DNA of 64,000 bases. Source: Oenanthe sinensis. Taxonomy: Eukaryota > Streptophyta > Magnoliopsida > Apiales > Apiaceae. The stretch covers positions 15,879,631-15,943,630 of the forward strand of contig CM053802.1 of assembly GCA_028671895.1 (NCBI GenBank), in the 5' to 3' direction. The notes beneath the pieces are model-generated. The model worked only from the letters and a program-made list of their open reading frames with translations, made no database searches and had not been told where the DNA came from. A program made the position numbers and the translations under genes. Shown in pieces: positions 59,418 through 64,000 of the stretch (within the stretch, counting starts at the first letter, position 1; every line of letters begins with the position of its first letter).

Positions 59418-61385
59418 CTACTCCGAGGACTCCTCCTCGCTGGACGAAGACGAACCCCCTTCGCTTTTGCCGGATCCTTCCTCATCTTCATCAGATTCTT
59501 CTTCTTCTCCAGAAGAACTCTCCTCCGTTGGCTTTTGAGGGATTGCCTCAGGAACGATCTTCCTCGGAGTAACTCGAACTGGAGAAGGAGTGAGAGAAGG
59601 CTCACGCGCCCCTCCTGTCCTAACATCAGGGCTATCTTCCCCATCAGTTGCCTCAGGCTCCTCGAACAACCTCTTCAAAGCTTCGGCTGATTGAGGGCAT
59701 TTAAGGTCTACCTTTGGGTCAAACAGACCTGGATGCTTATCCAGCACTTCCTTCAGGGCATCATTCCACCCGATTGTATAGTTGGCCGGGAAGACGAGGT
59801 CGTCATGAGCCTCGATAAGGTCCTTATACTCGTCTGAGGCCATATATTTATCGATTATGGCATTCTTGTCGGCCCTCAACTCAACCACCTCAGCCTGGGC
59901 CTGTTTAAGGTGCTCCTCTTTCTCGGTTAACTTCTCCTCCAAATGTTTGATTTTGGCATGCGCCGCGATGAGTTCTTTTTTATGCGTCCCCGCCTTGGTC
60001 TTCCACGCTTCTGCTTGGTGCAAAGAGGCCTGGAAGTAGGCATTGGCCTAAAAAGCAACGAAACAAGTTAGAACAAAGAGAAAAGTCCAAAACATAAACG
60101 GAAGGACTGTGAAATATGAATTAAGCGAGTAAAAAGACGTACCGATGCCAAAGCTTGTGCACCCATAGATTTGACGACCCCCTCATCGCTCGTCAAAACG
60201 ATATCCTGATAATCGCAAGGGGTGAGGGAGTGAAGGGACCAGTCCCTGGCATGGTCTGTGCATCCGACCACCGTATCCGACTTCCTGAAGCCCCAGCCTG
60301 GCCTGTACACCTGAGATTTGGGCGCTTTTACAGGCTCACTGCCCTCAGCCTCGTTTGGCCCAGAATGTGGCTGCAAAAAAGCCGGAAGTTCCTTGCCCTG
60401 CCGAGGATCGTTCATCAACTTTAGCCGTTTCATCCGGCCAGTTTCTTCCGTGGGTGGAATGGACCACTCATTAATCAAAGCAGCAGCTGAAAAGAAAACA
60501 CAAGAATGTTAGTAAAACGCTGATTCAACAAACTTAACTAGGTAAATCAAGATATATACCTTTGCTCGAGGCCCTGGATAGGCCCACTGCTTTCAACTTA
60601 TGCTCATCGAGAAGAGCCCAAGCAACTTGCTTGGTTTCCGCCCGAGTAAGCTTGACATAGGCGGCCTCGTCCTCCTCCGATAGCTTGATGGCGTCAAAAC
60701 TCCCGTCTGACACCTTGCTAAAAGTAGGCCTAAAAAGGGTCCCCCAATCTCCCCCTTCCCATTTCACTTGAATAAAGTTCTCCTTCCAACGGAGGTTGTT
60801 GTCAGGAATTGAAGAGGTATCAAGGATGTGGGGTTTGCGAGGCCTATGGGCAATTTGAACCCAACCTAAATTAAGGCTCGAGGAGTTCTTGAATTGAAAA
60901 ATTTTGCGGAAGAGGGGGACAGTCATTTTTATCTTGTTTTCTAAACATAAAACTATGAAACAATTGATAAGCCTCCAGCCATTAGGCATAATTTGGCAAG
61001 GATTGATTTGGACATCGGCTAAAAGAACAGGGATAAATTCATGCAAAGGAAACCTAAGCCCCGCTAACAGGGCATCTACGTAAACGAACAAACAACTTGG
61101 GTTCCAATGGCAAGTCCTGTCACCAGGCTCCGCCAAGGAAATGGTAAATCTAGGGGGAAAGTTAAAGACTTTGTTGTAATCCTCTACTACTTCACTATCA
61201 AGAAACTTACTGCTATGGCTATATGCATCCAAGTGGGACTGACTAGGGTACTCATCCCCCCGCTGGTTGATCATATCTATCAAAGACATGTAAGTTGAAA
61301 AAATGGGGATGCGATTAAGGGATTTACCTCGCTTGGCCGATCCTGCGTTCATAGCCGCCAGTCTTGAAGCTCTTTTATCCGCCAT
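59418..61385 (-). CDS. Spliced antisense ORF of the Tat element (Transposase_28-like), 599 aa
   Basis: Minus-strand exons are 61385-60560 (826 nt), 60486-60143 (344 nt) and 60047-59418 (630 nt), with GT-AG introns of 73 and 95 bp. Together they make 600 codons including TAG with no break. Exon 1 (MADKRASRLAAMNAGSAKRG) has FPPRFTISLAEPGDR and LAGLRFPLHEFIPVLLADVQ, fitting the 'putative gypsy type transposon' family (Pfam PF04195, Transposase_28) carried by many Tat elements between pol and the 3' LTR. Exon 3 is a coiled coil (KIKHLEEKLTEKEEHLKQAQ) followed by an acidic Ser/Glu tail. The function is unknown; it is neither a transposase nor an envelope by any motif I can see. The intact frame and clean splice sites suggest selection or youth. 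Confidence 0.85.
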
Positions 61386-61560
61386 TTTCGAATTTATAAC
61401 TATCCTCAAAGAAGCTGAAGACTGGAAACAATAGAAGCTTGAGAGCTCAACTATGATAGAGAAGAAATTTGAGAAGTTAGAAATGAGAGGTGTGAGAAGT
61501 GAAGCCCCTCACACCACTCATATATACAACCCCAGCCGGTCATATGACCGTTTAAATTCA
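61386..61560 (-). promoter_or_regulatory. Promoter and leader of the antisense ORF
   Basis: On the minus strand a TATA box TATATATG lies at 61526-61519. A CT-rich transcript start region follows (CTTCACTTCTCACACCTCTC, about 61504-61485), then a ~100-bp leader to the ATG at 61385. This promoter is internal to the element and independent of the LTRs. Confidence 0.6.
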
Positions 61561-61791
61561 CCTTTTGACAGGTGACTCTAGGTCGCTCAACCGTTGGAGG
61601 GGATGGCAACCGGTATGGCCAGTAAATGGGCTTAAAAGCCCAAGATTCAAGGCCCAAGGTGTCCTTCATCCATGATCTGAGAAAAATCTAGAACATGGGT
61701 CTGCAAGGCCCATAATTCTCAAAAGCCATGAAGGCCCGCCCAACCATATTGAAAGCCTCGAAGGCCTATGACATGAAGGCCCAATAAAGGT
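61561..61791. other. GGCCC-rich spacer upstream of the antisense promoter
   Basis: Repeated AAGGCCC words (about eight in 200 bp) echo those in the LTR. No gene. Confidence 0.5.
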
Positions 61792-62510
61792 GAGGCCCAA
61801 GGAAAATTTCGACTTCAAGGCTATTTGAAGTCTAATTCGACTTCAAACCTAGTCGAAAATAACAAGCCATGAGGCCCAAGGAAAATTTCGACTTCAAGGC
61901 TATTTGAAGTCTAATTCGACTTCAAACCTAGTCGAAAATAACAAGCCATGAGGCCCAAGGAAAATTTCGACTTCAAGGCTATTTGAAGTCTAATTCGACT
62001 TCAAACCTAGTCGAAAATAACAAGCCATAAGGCCCAAGGAAAATTTCGACTTCAAGGCTATTTGAAGTCTAAATCGACTTCTAACCTAGTCGAAAATAAC
62101 AAGCCATGAGGCCCAAGGAAAATTTTGACTTCAAGACAATTTGAAGTCTAATTCGACTTCAAACCTAGTCGAAAATAACAAGCCATGAGGCCCCAGGAAA
62201 ATTTCAACTTCAAGACAGTTTGAGGTCTAAATCGACTTCAATCGAAGTCGAAGTCGACCTGGGAATAAATTTTCGACTTCAAGACAGTTTGAGGTCTAAA
62301 TCGACTCCAATCGAAGTCGAAATCGACCTCAGTCATAGATTTCGACTCCAAGCCTTTTTGGAGCCTTAAATCGACTCCAATCGGAGTCGAATTCGACCTC
62401 AGTCATAGATTTCGACTCCAGGCATTTTTGGACTCCTGTTCGACTCCAACCCAGGTCGAATCGACCTCACCCAAGTCGAAATCGACCTCAATCCAGGTCG
62501 ATTTAGGGGA
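61792..62510. repeat. 79-bp tandem array plus degenerate CGACTTC/GAAGTCG units
   Basis: Copies start at 61792, 61871, 61950, 62029 and 62108, with a partial sixth at 62187. Each carries GAGGCCCAAGGAAAATTTCG, ACTTCAAGGCTATTTGAAGT and CCTAGTCGAAAATAACAAGC. From about 62215 to 62510 the units shorten and diverge but keep TCGACTTC/GAAGTCGA and TCGACTCC/GGAGTCGA inverted pairs, so the single strand would form serial hairpins. Such arrays near the 3' end are known in Tat/Ogre elements and can seed satellites. Confidence 0.92.
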
Positions 62511-62745
62511 AAATGCAGAAAAGGCATCTTTGGCAATTTAGCTACGAATAAAGTCCTTTGGGGGCCGATTTATTTAATAATTATTTGAAAAAGATTAAGA
62601 GTAAAAAGGCCTGAGCCCCAAAAAAAAAAAAAAAAAAATTGAGATAAAACTGACTAAAACAAGTCAAAAGCCCGATAAGGCACTGAAACCCTTTGTAAAA
62701 CTTTTACGAAAACTCGCGAAGTTTTCCCAAAAGTTGGGGGGCAAA
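62511..62745 (+). promoter_or_regulatory. Tat 3' untranslated tail with poly-A run and polypurine tract
   Basis: A ~20-bp A run lies at 62618-62638. AAAAGTTGGGGGGCAAA at 62729-62745 directly precedes the 3' LTR and is the plus-strand primer tract. Confidence 0.85.
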
Positions 62746-63332
62746 TGATATGGGTAAAAATAACCCTGAAAAAATAATAAATATATCATTTATTATTTCA
62801 TTAATTAAACCTGATATGGTTCAAAGGCTTGGGCCCTTAAAATAAATAAGGGAAATAAACCCAAGGATCAATTGGATTTGTAAGCATAGCCCACAGGCTC
62901 TGTTGAAGCTAAAGGCCCGTTAAGCTATTGTTATTAATTAATTTCGTAATTAATTAATAAAGGCCCGATAAGCCTGTCGAAGGCCTTCATCCTAGAAGGA
63001 TCTAGAAACCCAAACGTGGGAAGAGTCCAACAAGGACTCTCATTCTTACAGGGTTAGAATAACTCTATTACTAGGAGACTGGGCCTCCAAGGCCTCCAAG
63101 TCTCCTAACCCTAATCTAATTCCAAGGCCTCCGTGCGCCTATATAAAGGGCCTAACCCCTCAACATTAGAACTACGTTTTTGGCTTGATTCTCATACAAA
63201 CTGAGATACGTAGGCAGTTAACGAGGACCTGAGTTTAGTCACGAAACGTTAGTGCAGCCATTAAAGCTTGAAGCTCCCCCAAACCATAACATTAATTACG
63301 TATTAAATACACCTCGTTTTTGATCCGTAATA
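62746..63332 (+). repeat. 3' LTR of the Tat gypsy element
   Basis: 587 bp, the same length as the 5' LTR. It ends CCGTAATA rather than CCGTAACA, so the last dinucleotide is TA in place of the canonical CA. GTTTC follows as target duplication. Confidence 0.95.
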
Positions 63333-63337
63333 GTTTC

Positions 63338-63559
63338 TTTTAACCTAGGAACATTGAGCAAAAAATACACTGATGGAAAAACCAATCCATCAGTAATTTT
63401 AAATCTCCTTGTTCAATTTACGTTTCAGTCTTAAATTGTTAGAACATATTCTCTCTATATTCTCAAACTTCAAGAACGAATATTAGAACCAGTAAAAATT
63501 TTTAATATTTGTATTCAACCCCCCTTCTACAAATATTGACATTGTTCTAGGGAATAACA
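63338..63559 (+). repeat. 3' LTR of the Sirevirus element, last 222 bp
   Basis: Resumes at TTTTAACCTAGGAACATTGA and ends GGGAATAACA, matching 28145-28366 with a few changes and one net base fewer. It is followed by GTATA (63560-63564). Confidence 0.95.
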
Positions 63560-63562
63560 GTA

Positions 63563-63831
63563 TATATAGGGAAATGCTCAAAAGAAAACTAATATTTTGG
63601 AGAAAACTAAGGTACTTTTATCAGCCGTTGATTTCTAATTGATCTGATGGTTCATATTAAATTAGACTATTAAATTAGAATATTAGTTTCCTTTTCAGTT
63701 GTTTGACATTTATTTACATATATTTGGAAACTATTACAATTTTGTTAATTATATAATGAACGGTGTAGATGGTGGTCTCTAAGTTTCCTATCTAAAAAGT
63801 TTTCTCTAGATCCATGTTCTATATATATATA
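63563..63831. mobile_element. MITE-like element with imperfect inverted ends
   Basis: The left end TATATATAGGGAAATGCTCA and the reverse complement of the right end (TATATAGAACATGGATCTAG, then AGAAAACTTTTTAGATAGGA) align imperfectly over about 50 bp. The flanks are AT runs. Another copy of the same kind of end (ATATAGGGTCCTACTCAAAT) begins at about 63826 and runs toward the window edge. The Sirevirus target site lies at its left tip. Confidence 0.4.
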
Positions 63832-64000
63832 TATAGGGTCCTACTCAAATAGAAAATAGCTTAAATGAGAAATAGAAAACCTTATCCTTATACATGCCGC
63901 ACCCACACACAAATTATATACACCCTCACACACACAATCTCATATATTCTCCTCCGTTTTTAATTTAATTTTTCCCGTCAATTGGCAAATTTTTTTTCAA
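63832..64000. other. AT-rich flank, no gene seen
   Basis: Starts like a second MITE end, then CA/ACAC-rich and CT-rich sequence to the window edge. Nothing further can be supported. Confidence 0.5.

Larger units (their letters stand above)
52729..63332 (+). mobile_element. Complete Tat-lineage Ty3/gypsy retrotransposon, 10,604 bp
   Basis: Inserted in the Sirevirus 3' LTR. TSD GTTTC is at 52724-52728 and 63333-63337. LTRs 52729-53315 and 62746-63332 are both 587 bp. The order is LTR, PBS, single intact gag-pol with dual RNase H, antisense spliced ORF, tandem repeats, polypurine tract, LTR. The second RNase H and the extra antisense ORF between pol and the 3' LTR define the Tat (Retand/TatIV-like) lineage. 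Only two LTR differences were noticed (GGTCTCC/GGCCTCC, and CCGTAACA/CCGTAATA at the very end), so the insertion is young. It may be autonomous by sequence. Confidence 0.95.
27248..63559 (+). mobile_element. Sirevirus (SIRE/Maximus) Ty1/copia element carrying two younger nested LTR elements
   Basis: TSD GTATA lies at 27243-27247 and 63560-63564. The 5' LTR is 27248-28366 (1119 bp). The 3' LTR is 51833-52728 plus 63338-63559 (896+222=1118 bp), split by a gypsy element. The internal region has a PBS, gag with zinc knuckles, protease, integrase, RT, RNase H, an env-like frame and a polypurine tract ATAGGGGGAGAT (51821-51832). Without the two nested elements it would be about 12.9 kb. LTR copies differ at roughly 15 sites by eye. 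One nonsense codon and two single-base frameshifts break the coding regions, so the copy is not autonomous now. Confidence 0.93.

Overview
The window is nuclear DNA of a flowering plant. It holds intron-containing genes with GT-AG splice sites, AT-rich spacers and a large nest of Ty1/copia and Ty3/gypsy LTR retrotransposons. The genes and retroelement families fit a eudicot. An asterid such as Apiaceae is a guess from the look of the Sirevirus-type element, not something the sequence proves.

Positions 1-17900 are gene-bearing, and all three host genes lie on the minus strand. (1) 955-2006 is the 5' part of a chloroplast outer-envelope import GTPase of the Toc34/Toc33 family; its C-terminal exons are not in the window. 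(2) 4836-7987 is a six-exon alpha/beta-hydrolase of 477 codons plus stop. (3) 12453-16572 is a four-coding-exon WD40/PROPPIN autophagy protein of the ATG18 family, 411 codons plus stop. An 861-bp Mutator-like foldback element sits in one of its introns.

Positions 18079-27247 are old repeats: a Tekay-like solo LTR with an internal 551-bp-period duplication; a tangle of two oppositely oriented copies of a Sirevirus-like LTR rich in TGACAGTA/TGACAGCA motifs, flanked by TACAT; a hAT-like MITE; and a heavily decayed Ty1/copia pol that ends at a polypurine tract.

Positions 27243-63564 are one three-element nest that resolves to the base. A Sirevirus (SIRE/Maximus) copia element spans 27248-63559 with TSD GTATA. 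It carries gag-pol and an env-like reading frame. Into the env-like frame jumped a coding-poor LTR element (LARD-like, 35506-48297, two 1469-bp LTRs, TSD CAGGG). Into its 3' LTR jumped a complete Tat-lineage gypsy element (52729-63332, two 587-bp LTRs, TSD GTTTC). The gypsy element has an intact 1886-aa Gag-Pol with two RNase H domains, plus a spliced antisense ORF of 599 aa with its own TATA box. By eye the LTR pairs differ at about 15 sites (outer copia), none noticed (LARD) and 2 (gypsy), which agrees with the nesting order.

The most unusual signal is a swarm of short palindromes (ATCAATTGAT, ATCGATTGAT, ATCGATGGAT types). It fills the outer Sirevirus LTR and its pol-env spacer and also runs through the coding sequence of gag, pol and env, where it creates Ser-Ile-Asp/Ser-Met-Asp-rich peptides. 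A second LTR family nearby has its own swarm built on a different word (TGACAGTA). Other structures of note are a 14-bp tandem array after the LARD primer-binding site, a ladder of polypurine tracts before the LARD 3' LTR, and a 79-bp tandem array in the gypsy 3' region. No rRNA gene, tRNA gene or CRISPR array was found.
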